Part shown: piece after piece, positions 27,563 to 35,228 of the stretch | Layout of the letters: every line of letters starts with the position of its first letter | Position numbering within the stretch: position 1 is the first letter of the stretch | Program-made: the position numbers and the translations under genes | Origin: Gemmatirosa kalamazoonensis | GTDB taxonomy: Bacteria > Gemmatimonadota > Gemmatimonadetes > Gemmatimonadales > Gemmatimonadaceae | Assembly: GCF_000522985.1 (NCBI RefSeq) | Contig: NZ_CP007130.1 | Location: 620,001 to 684,000, forward strand | DNA length: 64,000 nt | Direction of reading: 5' to 3' | The notes under the pieces: model-generated | Seen by the model: only the letters and a program-made list of their open reading frames with translations | Told to the model about the DNA's origin: nothing | The model's database searches: none

Positions 27563-28264
27563 ATGAGCGACCTTCGCATCCTCGCGATCGCCGCGGGCCG
27601 AGGTGGGACGGGGAAGTCGACCCTCACCTTCGGCATCGCCCACACCCTCCACGAGCTGAAGGGCATGAGCGACGTCGCCATGCTCGACCTCGACCCGCAG
27701 GCCGGGCTCACTACTCGCGCCGGCAAGACCCCGGTCGCCGACCCGATCCACGAGCCGCCGGTCGACGTCTTCGGCATCTCCCTCTACCGCGCCGGCCGGG
27801 GGCTCGCCCACGCCACCGACGCCGAGCTGGCCGCGCACATCGACCGCGCCGTGCTGGAGGGCAGCCCCGACCGCGTCGTGATCGCGGACCTGCCCCCCGC
27901 CCTTCACGATCGGGTGCACCGCCTCGTCTTCGACCGCGACGACAGCTTCGTGCTGGGCGCGATCCGCTGCGAGCCGGACTCGTTCCACTCCATGAACGAG
28001 CTCGTGGCCCAGGTCGGACGCGCTGGGCGCCCGTACGTGCTCGTGCCGACGTTCCACGCGAAGAAGAACGCTCAGAACGCCACCCTCCTCGCGCTCCAGT
28101 CGCAGCACCACGGGCACGTGACCGAGACGGTGATCCCGCAGGACAACAAGGCGGTCGACTGCGTCCTCACCCGCCAGCCCGTCACGCGCTTCGCGCGCAA
28201 GTCCAAGATCGCCCTCGCCATCAGCGCACTGCTGGACGAGGTGCTCGCCACCGAGACCGTCTAG
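27563..28264 (+). CDS. parA: ParA-family partition ATPase
   Basis: A 233-residue MinD/ParA-type ATPase with a deviant Walker A GRGGTGKST at residues 12-20, Walker A' MLDLDPQAG near 40 and VIADLPP further on. The usual signature lysine (KGGxGK) is replaced by Arg (RGGTGK). There is no N-terminal DNA-binding domain, so it resembles short type Ib or orphan ParA proteins rather than P1 ParA. It is followed 12 bases later by parB, and a palindromic array lies upstream, so it should move the replicon at division by ATP-dependent binding to the nucleoid. The start is supported by the ParA fold beginning at once; no strong Shine-Dalgarno is visible. Confidence 0.88.
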   Translation: MSDLRILAIAAGRGGTGKSTLTFGIAHTLHELKGMSDVAMLDLDPQAGLTTRAGKTPVADPIHEPPVDVFGISLYRAGRGLAHATDAELAAHIDRAVLEGSPDRVVIADLPPALHDRVHRLVFDRDDSFVLGAIRCEPDSFHSMNELVAQVGRAGRPYVLVPTFHAKKNAQNATLLALQSQHHGHVTETVIPQDNKAVDCVLTRQPVTRFARKSKIALAISALLDEVLATETV

Positions 28265-28276
28265 CCCCGTCGAGCG

Positions 28277-29494
28277 ATGGGCTTCAAGCCGAAGAAGGGC
28301 GACGCGCCGCCGACCGGCCGTGTCCGGCCCAGCAGCAACTTCGAGCGGACCATGGCGCTGGCCAGCCAGATCGCCGCCGAGTCCGTCCCCGACGAGCACA
28401 CCGTGTCCGCGAACGAGCAGGCGCCGGCGGTCGTGTCGCGCGGGGTGCTCGAGAGCGAACGGGACTCGGGACTGGGGACTCGGGACTCGGGGGGGACGAG
28501 TCCCGAGTCCGCCCCGAGTCCCGAGTCCCGAGTCCCGAGTCCCGACTCGCCAGTCCCGGATCCCGAGTCCGCAGTCCCGACGAGCGCGTCGCCGCGTCTC
28601 GCCTCCATGCCGATCGCCGAAGTGCGGCCGTCGCCGTTCCAGCCGAAGGGACGGCCGTCGCAGGGTGCCGTGAACGCGGTCGCGCGCGCCATCGAGCGGA
28701 CGGGGAGCATCGACGCGCTCGTCGGGGCCGAGGGACACACGACGTTCCAGGCCCTGTCCGCCGAGGCGAAGCGGCTGGCCGAGCTCGCGTACAGCGTGTC
28801 GCGCGACGGCGTGCGCGACCCGATCGAGGTGCGAGTCGCCGAGGACGGCGCGGTGGAGGCGCTGTCCGGACACCGGCGCATGGCCGCCGCGCTGCTCGTC
28901 GGGCACACCGAGATCCCCGTGCTGCAGCGGGGACCGATGTCGGCCGTTCAGGCGGCCGCGACGGTGCTGAGCGGCAACCTCCACCGCGAGGACTTCACGC
29001 CGTGGCAGGAGGCCGTGCTCGTCACCGAGGTCGTCGCCCAGCGCCGCGCCGATGGGCTGCCGGCCGACGTTCGCACGATCGGCGCGATCATGGGCTACAG
29101 CCACGGGCGGGTGAGCACGCTGCAGACGATCCGCAGGGTGCTCTCCGACGAGTTCCTCACGCGGCTCGGCGACCGCGTGACAGTCGAGGAGGCGCTGGCC
29201 CGGTTCGGGAACTACTCGCGCCTGGAGGAGGTCGCTCGGCTCCCCGACGACACGCGCCGCGAGGTGATACTGCGCCGACTGCTCGGTATGGTCGAGCCGT
29301 CCTCGGCGGCGGCAGCGGAGCCCGAGACCCCGGCGGCATTCGAGCACCGGCCGAAGCGCCGCGGCGGCTTCACGATCGAGGTGCACCGGGCGATCGAGGA
29401 GCTGGCGCCGAGCGACGCCATGGCGCTGCGGGAGCTGCTGGCGACGCAGGTGGCGCGGCTCGACGCGAGGCTCGGGAGCGCCGGCCGCGGGTGA
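28277..29494 (+). CDS. parB: ParB-family partition protein with a hairpin-encoded linker
   Basis: A 405-residue ParB-like protein. After a 60-residue basic N-terminal part comes a Ser/Pro/Glu-rich stretch (about residues 62-102) encoded by a GGGACTC hairpin repeat. The ParB/Srx-like domain follows, with LSGHRRMAAALLVG (box II) near 195 and then a helix-turn-helix region (IGAIMGYSHGRVSTLQTIRR). A C-terminal segment (FTIEVHRAIEELAPSDAMALRELL) probably dimerises. It should bind the palindromes upstream of parA or other parS sites. The Ser/Pro/Arg-rich insert has no counterpart in ParB families that I know. Convergent with the next gene, 13 bases apart. Confidence 0.87.
   Translation: MGFKPKKGDAPPTGRVRPSSNFERTMALASQIAAESVPDEHTVSANEQAPAVVSRGVLESERDSGLGTRDSGGTSPESAPSPESRVPSPDSPVPDPESAVPTSASPRLASMPIAEVRPSPFQPKGRPSQGAVNAVARAIERTGSIDALVGAEGHTTFQALSAEAKRLAELAYSVSRDGVRDPIEVRVAEDGAVEALSGHRRMAAALLVGHTEIPVLQRGPMSAVQAAATVLSGNLHREDFTPWQEAVLVTEVVAQRRADGLPADVRTIGAIMGYSHGRVSTLQTIRRVLSDEFLTRLGDRVTVEEALARFGNYSRLEEVARLPDDTRREVILRRLLGMVEPSSAAAAEPETPAAFEHRPKRRGGFTIEVHRAIEELAPSDAMALRELLATQVARLDARLGSAGRG
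28460..28580. repeat. Tandem-armed hairpin, GGGACTC class, in frame inside parB
   Basis: The left arm (28460-28492) carries GGGACTC units; the longer right arm (28497-28580) carries about nine GAGTCCC or CAGTCCC units. The frame stays open and gives repeated PSPESRV-type residues. This is the longest member of the class in the window and has the most unequal arms. Confidence 0.88.
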
Positions 29495-29507
29495 GCGACC
29501 GGCCCGC

Positions 29508-30371
29508 TCAGTCGAACGAGAGGTGCGGCACCCCGTCGGGGCCGAGCTCGACGTGGGGCGCGAGTCCGGCGCCCAGGGTGACGGTGACGCCGTTGAGCGT
29601 CATGCGGAGCGCCACCCGCCGATCGCCAGCCGGGGCGGGGGAGGGGGAGGGGGGAGGCGAGGAAACGGGCGGACCCACGATGGTCGGACCCGCGGTCGCA
29701 GGCAGCTCCGGCACCGGAATCGCGACAGTACCGAAGCAGTACTCGCTCGGCATGCCAGCAGTCTCGCGCACGGTGAGCACGTCGGCGTCGGTCAGCCGGC
29801 GCAGGGCGGATCGGACCTGCTTCGCGGCGTAGCCGGTGCGCTCCACGAGCTCGCGCAGCGTCACCGGCGCCGGCTGGTCGGGCGGAACGACGAGCTCGGC
29901 GAGCGCGCGCGCCACCAGTAGCGGCGCCGGCTCCCAGCGAACGGCGCGGCCGAGCGCACCCCACGCGATCTCCAGCCCCGCGCGATGGGGCACGAACGCC
30001 CGCTCCAGCAGGGTGATCGTCGCGCGGTCGGCATCGCACGCGAGCAGGGCGGCGCGCTCGAGGAGCGACAGAGCGGCGTCCTGCCGGCGCCGCTCCGGGT
30101 CTCCCTTCAGCCCCGGCAGCTCGGCACGCGGGATCGACACGGTCCACGGCCGCGCGACGCCGATGGCGCCCCGGTCGTGCAGCGCTGCCTGCAGCGCCAC
30201 GAGCCACGCCCGGGTCCAGCGCACCAGCTCCGCGGGGTCGAGCGGAAGATCGGCGATCTGCACGTCGCCGGCGATGGCGGCGAGCCGCTCGGCGGCCCCG
30301 AGGTCGTCGACGAGGACCGGCTCGTGTCGGAGGGCACGCAGCAGCGTGCTGGGAGGGGCACCGCCGTTCAT
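29508..30371 (-). CDS. Unknown plasmid-borne protein with winged-helix region
   Basis: About 287 residues, not recognised as a named family. Residues about 180-215 (LRELVERTGYAAKQVRSALRRLTDADVLTVRE) look like a winged helix-turn-helix that reads DNA. A Pro/Ser-rich linker (PPPSPSPAPA) precedes a short C-terminal beta-rich domain (LRMTLNGVTVTLGAGLAPHVELG). The start ATG 30371 is preferred to GTG 30386 because GGAGG lies eight bases upstream of it. Its promoter region holds two of the iterons (30377-30393 and 30435-30451), so its expression may respond to the replication initiator. Position between par genes and the origin suggests a replication or copy-number regulator; this is inference. Confidence 0.7.
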   Translation of the reverse strand: MNGGAPPSTLLRALRHEPVLVDDLGAAERLAAIAGDVQIADLPLDPAELVRWTRAWLVALQAALHDRGAIGVARPWTVSIPRAELPGLKGDPERRRQDAALSLLERAALLACDADRATITLLERAFVPHRAGLEIAWGALGRAVRWEPAPLLVARALAELVVPPDQPAPVTLRELVERTGYAAKQVRSALRRLTDADVLTVRETAGMPSEYCFGTVAIPVPELPATAGPTIVGPPVSSPPPSPSPAPAGDRRVALRMTLNGVTVTLGAGLAPHVELGPDGVPHLSFD

Positions 30372-30376
30372 GGGCG

Positions 30377-30772
30377 GGACCTCCACCGTTCACATCCCCG
30401 CGACGGGGAGACGCTCGCGCGTCGAGGCGCGCCGGGACCTCCAACGTTCACGAGGAGAACCTATCTCGCACGGGTCGGGCCGCAAGCACGGGAGCCCCTT
30501 CCGGGTTCGAGCGGTGCGCAGCAGCGCGGCAGCACGGTGACAGCATCGTCCTAAAGCATTGCGGCTCCCGAACATCGGACTTTTGACGGGATCGGGGGAG
30601 GGGTTCCAGCACCCCTCGCCTCGATTCGGGGAACCCGTTCCATGATCGACCGGGAGGGGTGTGAACGTTGGAGCCCCCTCGCGACTTCGAGAACGTTGGA
30701 TGTCCCCGCCATGGTCGACGGAACCCGTTACTCGCGCGGCGTCTCGTGCGCAAGCGTGAACGTCGGAGGCCC
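30377..30772. repeat. Iteron array, candidate plasmid replication origin
   Basis: Five copies of a 17-bp element near GTGAACGTTGGAGGTCC occur in the spacer between two divergent genes. Two are in one orientation (30377-30393, 30435-30451) and three in the other (30661-30677, 30689-30705, 30756-30772). A second short repeat, AACCCGTT, lies at 30631, 30721 and 30812. The replication-initiator gene begins at 31026. Iterons of about 17-22 bp next to rep are the usual design of iteron plasmids. I see no clear AT-rich unwinding stretch and no obvious DnaA box. The rest of 30773-31025 shows nothing identifiable. Confidence 0.75.
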
Positions 30773-31025
30773 CCGCGGTCCCGGGACACGATACCTAAGT
30801 GTATTCCAGGCAACCCGTTAGGCTTCGCCTCACGGCCTTGGCGGCACGCTCCCTTGGTTGGGTGATGGGTTTGGTCGACTGCGTCGAAGACATCACCATC
30901 CAACCTGTTCGCTGAACGGTCGCGGAACCGGCCGTGGTCGAGCCCGCGACGCCCGGCGCCCCCTCGCGGGACCCCTCCCGCGACCCGCTTGCTCACCCCT
31001 GTAGCGGCGCCTACGTTCGGACCCC

Positions 31026-32822
31026 ATGACCTCCGCGCCGGCCCTGCCGCTTCGAGCCGATTCGCGGCTGCTGCTCTCCCACGCCGGGGCGCCGTCGCTG
31101 CCGAGCCCCGTGGCGCTGCAGCTCCTCGACATCCCGTTCGTGCTGCCGCTGAAGCAGCTCCCCGAGCGGGTCGATGGGCAGCTTCCACGGTGGGCGTACG
31201 AGGTCACGTACAGTCTCGTCGGCGCCGACCGCACGCGCTACGAGGTGCGCGTGACCGGCGACCCGACGCTCGGCCTTCCGTTCGGGCAGGATGCCGACGT
31301 GCTGCTCGCGCTGTTCAAGATCCTGGAGCAGGAGCCCGGGCAGCACGACCTCGCGGCGGGGGTGTTCCGCAACCCGAGCTATCAGATGATCTGCCGCGCG
31401 CTCGGCAAGACGCCGACCGGGCGGCGGGTGCGCGAGATCCGCGACGCGCTCATGCGCCTGTCCGGGGTGCGGATCTACAGCCGAGTGCTGGTGGACAAGC
31501 TCGTGCGGGCGGCGAAGGTGCTGGCGGCCGACGGCACCGCGCCCGAGGTGCCGACCGCTGGTACGGTACGCCGCGACGTGACGCACGAGATGCGGTGGCT
31601 GCTCGAGTACCGCGCGCAGGAGCGGTTCGAGCGGGGCATCCGGCGGGTGCGGGCGACGATCGACGGACCGGGGAGCGTGGCCGTCGAGGACGAGCTGCGC
31701 GGCGACGCGATCGAGGAGCTCGGGCAGAGCCAGATGTGGATCCGCCACCTCGCGCTGAACCCGTTCTGGGTGGCGCAGGCGGTGAGCGGATGGGCCGGCT
31801 GGATCGACGTGGAGCGTCACGCCCGCCTGAAGAGCCCGACGGCTCGGCGACTCTATCAAATCTGTGCAGCGACAGCAGCGCGCCAGGTGGCCGCGCCGTG
31901 GCTGTTCGCGGAGGACGCACTGAGCGCGGCGTGTCTGCTCACGACCAGCGCCACGAAGAAGCCGACGAAAGTACGCCAGCAGCTCGAGAGCGCGGCCGAC
32001 GAGCTACGCGAGGCCGGGGTGCTCGCCGGGGCGGAGTGGCTCGGCACGAAGCGGGGGCCGAAGACGTTCGAGGTGCACCCGGCGCCGCTGCTCCAGTTCG
32101 CCGACCTGCTGCGAGGCATCGGGCTGACCGACCCGCCGGACTTCCGCGTGCAGTACGCGGTGCTGCGACACTTTGGCGTCACCCCGGCGAAGGCGCGGGC
32201 ACTGCTCGGCGAGTATCCGGGGCAGGTGGGGGAGGTGCTGCTGCGCGCCTGCCACCTCGAAGCCACCGACCCGAAGGCGATCGAGAAGTCCTGGGCCGGG
32301 TGGATCGTGCACCACGTGCAGGCGGGGACGTCGTTCCGCGGCGAGGTGGAGTTCCAGCGGTGGCGCTCGACGGCGCTCGCCGCGATCGACCCGACGGGGC
32401 GCCCGGCGCAGGTGGGCGGGCCGACGACGCGCCGACTGACCGGCGAGACCGCCCAGACGCGGCCGCAGCCCGCGGCGCTCCTCCCCGAGCCGCCGATGCC
32501 GCGGATCCCCGCGCCGTACGCGCTGCCGGAGGCCGACCCGGACGCGGCGCGGTGGTGGGAGTCCGCGCTCGCCGTCGTGCTGCCGGCCGTCGGGCCGCTG
32601 GACCGCTACGGGTTGGAGGTGGCCGTCCCGGTGGCGTGGACGGAGCCGGTGGATCCGACCGCCGACGCGGAGCTGGCGGTGTGGGTGCACCCCGACGACG
32701 TGGTCACGGCGAACACCGTGGCCCGCACCGTGACGCGGCTAGAGGCCGCGTTGTCGACCGCGGCGGGGCGGGCGGTGCGCCTGAGTGTGGAGCGACACTC
32801 GCGGCGGGCCGCGGTCGACTGA
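31026..32822 (+). CDS. Replication initiator protein (RPA-type, plasmid)
   Basis: A 598-residue basic protein. The region around residues 55-110, with YEVTYSLVGADRTRYEVRV, LPFGQDADVLLALFKIL and then RALGKTPTGRRVREIRDAL, matches the pattern of the Replication initiator protein A (RPA) family found on plasmids of Proteobacteria and relatives. Two winged-helix-like units are likely. The C-terminal third is Pro/Ala-rich with a small domain after residue 500 that I cannot name. The iteron-bearing spacer directly upstream is its expected binding site. The start is the first ATG after the spacer. Convergent with the trypsin-like gene, 16 bases apart. Assignment rests on motif pattern and context. 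Confidence 0.82.
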   Translation: MTSAPALPLRADSRLLLSHAGAPSLPSPVALQLLDIPFVLPLKQLPERVDGQLPRWAYEVTYSLVGADRTRYEVRVTGDPTLGLPFGQDADVLLALFKILEQEPGQHDLAAGVFRNPSYQMICRALGKTPTGRRVREIRDALMRLSGVRIYSRVLVDKLVRAAKVLAADGTAPEVPTAGTVRRDVTHEMRWLLEYRAQERFERGIRRVRATIDGPGSVAVEDELRGDAIEELGQSQMWIRHLALNPFWVAQAVSGWAGWIDVERHARLKSPTARRLYQICAATAARQVAAPWLFAEDALSAACLLTTSATKKPTKVRQQLESAADELREAGVLAGAEWLGTKRGPKTFEVHPAPLLQFADLLRGIGLTDPPDFRVQYAVLRHFGVTPAKARALLGEYPGQVGEVLLRACHLEATDPKAIEKSWAGWIVHHVQAGTSFRGEVEFQRWRSTALAAIDPTGRPAQVGGPTTRRLTGETAQTRPQPAALLPEPPMPRIPAPYALPEADPDAARWWESALAVVLPAVGPLDRYGLEVAVPVAWTEPVDPTADAELAVWVHPDDVVTANTVARTVTRLEAALSTAAGRAVRLSVERHSRRAAVD

Positions 32823-32838
32823 CGGCGCTTCCCGGGGC

Positions 32839-33666
32839 CTACCTCAGGTACTGCTGCACGAAGCCGAGGACGTCCTTCCGGTCGAGGCGGAAGACACCGC
32901 CCGTGCCCCCGCAGGAGCCGTTCAGGCCGAACGACGTCACGCCGGCGACGACGTTGGAGGTGCCGAGGAAGTTCGGGCCGCCGGAGTCGCCGAAGCAGGT
33001 GCCGCCGGTGGACGCGTTGTTCGACAGCAGCAGCGAGCCGATGCCGGTGAATGCGGTGTTGATCTGCACGAGGTACGGGTTGGCGCTCATGCGGATCAGC
33101 TCCGCCGTCTCCTGCGCGGCGTTGATGCGCTGCACGCCGTAGCCCACGGCGGTGAAGCCGGTGCTGCTGCCCGGCTTCAACGCGTCGAGCTGGTCGACGC
33201 TCGGGAGCCTGCCGTACGCGGAGGCGGGGAGGTTCACCGCGGTGCGCAGCTCGATGACGCCGACGTCGTGGAGGTAGAACTGCGCCTCGGTGAACTGCGG
33301 GTGCGAGTGCCAGGCCCGCGCCTCGACGGTGTTCGGCCCGGCGAACGGATAGTTGTTGTTCCCGTTCTCGACGTCGGACTCGGTGAACACCCGCATGCCG
33401 CTGAACTCCCCCGGCTCGCCGGTGCAGTGCCCGGCCGTGAGCACCACTTTGGGGGCGATGAGCGTGCCCGAGCAGCGGTACGCGGGGCTGCCGGCGATGT
33501 CCATCACGATGAGCACGACGGCGGGGTGCGCGCTGCCGTCGAGGGAGCCGTACGTGATGCGCGACGGCCCGCGCGGGGCGAGCGGGGACGACGTCGGATC
33601 GGTCGCGCAGGCGGCGAGGGCGAAGCACGCGGCAGCGACGGCGGGCGACAGGACACGCAGCTTCAT
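32839..33666 (-). CDS. Trypsin-like serine protease, lipoprotein (S1 family)
   Basis: A 275-residue secreted protease. The signal peptide ends in a lipobox, ALAAC with Cys20, so it is probably a lipoprotein. The catalytic triad is visible: His in VVLTAGHC, Asp in HDVGVIEL and Ser in TCFGDSGGP; four cysteines could form the typical disulfides (YRCSG/AGHC, TCFG/GSCGG). It is the last gene of the minus-strand set cyanophycinase-SusC-SusD, separated from SusD by a large hairpin repeat. It probably cuts protein or peptide chains at the cell surface. Confidence 0.92.
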   Translation of the reverse strand: MKLRVLSPAVAAACFALAACATDPTSSPLAPRGPSRITYGSLDGSAHPAVVLIVMDIAGSPAYRCSGTLIAPKVVLTAGHCTGEPGEFSGMRVFTESDVENGNNNYPFAGPNTVEARAWHSHPQFTEAQFYLHDVGVIELRTAVNLPASAYGRLPSVDQLDALKPGSSTGFTAVGYGVQRINAAQETAELIRMSANPYLVQINTAFTGIGSLLLSNNASTGGTCFGDSGGPNFLGTSNVVAGVTSFGLNGSCGGTGGVFRLDRKDVLGFVQQYLR

Positions 33667-33720
33667 GGGGACTCCTGTTGGGGGTCCGCCACGTTACGGC
33701 CCGGGAACGCGGAATGGCTA

Positions 33721-33798
33721 GGGCAGGAGGGCAGGAGGGCAGGAGGGCAGGAGAGTCGTCAGCTCTCCTGCCCTCTTGCCCTCCTGCCCTCCTGCCCT
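33721..33798. repeat. Tandem-armed hairpin, GGCAGGA class, after susD
   Basis: The left arm holds four GGCAGGAG units and the right arm four complementary units with one CTTGCCC variant; the loop is about 7 bases. It begins seven bases after the susD stop, so it may act as a transcription terminator or attenuator between susD and the protease gene. It lies in the 138-base spacer; nothing else is seen there. Confidence 0.9.
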
Positions 33799-33804
33799 CG
33801 CTTC

Positions 33805-35184
33805 TCAGTAGTCGGGGTTCTGCACCAGCGCGCCCGACGCCGCGGCGGTGATGTCGCGGAGCGGGATGGGGAAGAGCGCGTAGCCCGGCTTGGCGAGCGA
33901 CTTCACGGTGCCCGCGAGGCCCTGGCGGACCAGATCGGGCCACCGGTCCCCCTCGAGCGCGAGCTCGATGCGCCGCTCCTTCGTGATGGCCGCGAGGACG
34001 TCGGCCTGCGTCTTCACGTCGGTGCCGAGCACATGCGGCCTCAGGCCGGCGCGCACGCGCACCTTGTCGTACTCGGCCACGGCCGCGGCGAGGTTGTTCT
34101 GCCGCGCGAGCACCTCCGCCTTGATGAGCACCAGCTCCGCGAGCCGGATGACGTGCGGATGCTCGGTGCCTGCGGTGGTCGGGTACTTCACGCCCTGCAG
34201 GCGCGTCGTGCTGTTCGGTCGGTTGATGACCGTCGACGCCTTGCGCAGGTCGCCAGCCTCGTACGCCGAGTTGAGGTTGGCCGACGGCTCCGCCTCGTGG
34301 CGGCCGGCGAACAGCCAGTAGTACCCGAGGCTGTTCGACTGCGACGCGATGAACGACACGCGGAAGATGTCCTCCGACGTGTTGTCGCCCGTCGCGGTGA
34401 ACAGGCTGGCGTACGGCACGGTCAGCGTGTCGCGGCCGGCGAGCACCGTGTTGGCCGCGTCGAGCGCCCCCTGCAGGTCGGTGGCGTTAGGCGCCGACGG
34501 CGTGCCGGCGAACGCCCGATAGAACAGCACGCGCGAGCGCAGCGCGGTGACCGCGGTGCGCGTGGCCCGGCGCGTGTTCGTGTTGCTCGCCGGGATGAGC
34601 TGCGCCGCCTTGTCGAGGTCGGAGAGGATGAGCGCGTACACCTGCGCGACCGGCGTGCGGGTGTACTGCTCGGCCTCGCTCGCGCTCGCGACGGGCGTCG
34701 TGGGCGTGGGGACGGCGCCCCAGAACTTCACGAGCACGCTGTAGCTCAGCGCGCGAAGAAAGTACGCCTCGCCCTGGAGCTGGCTCTTCGTGGCGTCGGG
34801 GATCGAGGCGATCTTGGGGACCGTCGCCAGCACGACGTTGTCGCGGTCGATCTGGCGGTACAGCCCCGTCCACATGTTGGTGACCTCGGTGTTGTCGGCA
34901 GCGATCTGGTTGCTGACGATGTTGCCGAGGAACTGGTAGGTGCCGGCCCAGCGGCCGTTGTCCGACGGGAGATCGCCGAGCAGCGGGATGTCGAGGCCGT
35001 ACATGCCGCTGCTCTCCAGCGCGCCGTACGCGCCGTTCAGCGCGGCCTGCGCGGTGGCGAGGTCGGTGACCGCGTTCTCGGCGGAGACGCGGTCGAAGGG
35101 CTCAGTGTGCAGCGTCTTGTCGCAGGCGGCCGTCGCGAGCACGGCGGCGGCGAGCGCGACGCCCCGGATGTATGCGAGTCGCAT
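33805..35184 (-). CDS. SusD/RagB-family surface lipoprotein
   Basis: A 459-residue lipoprotein with signal peptide and lipobox (LATAACDK, Cys21). It has the SusD features: N-terminal helical AQAALNGAYGALE region, TPR-like helices and the C-terminal ITKERRIELALEGDRWPDLVR motif common to RagB/SusD proteins. It should be the substrate-capturing lid over the SusC pore encoded 44 bases upstream. Pairing with a cyanophycinase and a trypsin-like protease suggests a peptide or polypeptide ligand rather than a glycan; that is inference. Confidence 0.93.
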   Translation of the reverse strand: MRLAYIRGVALAAAVLATAACDKTLHTEPFDRVSAENAVTDLATAQAALNGAYGALESSGMYGLDIPLLGDLPSDNGRWAGTYQFLGNIVSNQIAADNTEVTNMWTGLYRQIDRDNVVLATVPKIASIPDATKSQLQGEAYFLRALSYSVLVKFWGAVPTPTTPVASASEAEQYTRTPVAQVYALILSDLDKAAQLIPASNTNTRRATRTAVTALRSRVLFYRAFAGTPSAPNATDLQGALDAANTVLAGRDTLTVPYASLFTATGDNTSEDIFRVSFIASQSNSLGYYWLFAGRHEAEPSANLNSAYEAGDLRKASTVINRPNSTTRLQGVKYPTTAGTEHPHVIRLAELVLIKAEVLARQNNLAAAVAEYDKVRVRAGLRPHVLGTDVKTQADVLAAITKERRIELALEGDRWPDLVRQGLAGTVKSLAKPGYALFPIPLRDITAAASGALVQNPDY

Positions 35185-35228
35185 GATGCGTTGGGCTCTC
35201 GTGTGGGAAGTCAACGTGAAGCGGGCGC

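Noticed and set aside
28460-28580. CRISPR-like array in parB because of regular repeats
   Set aside because: The units are 7-8 bases without unique spacers and form an inverted structure; no cas genes are present.
33721-33798. All intergenic hairpins as simple rho-independent terminators
   Set aside because: Some are well placed for that, but several are inside coding frames or before starts within operons, arms are tandem repeats, and none has a T run. Termination may be a side effect only.
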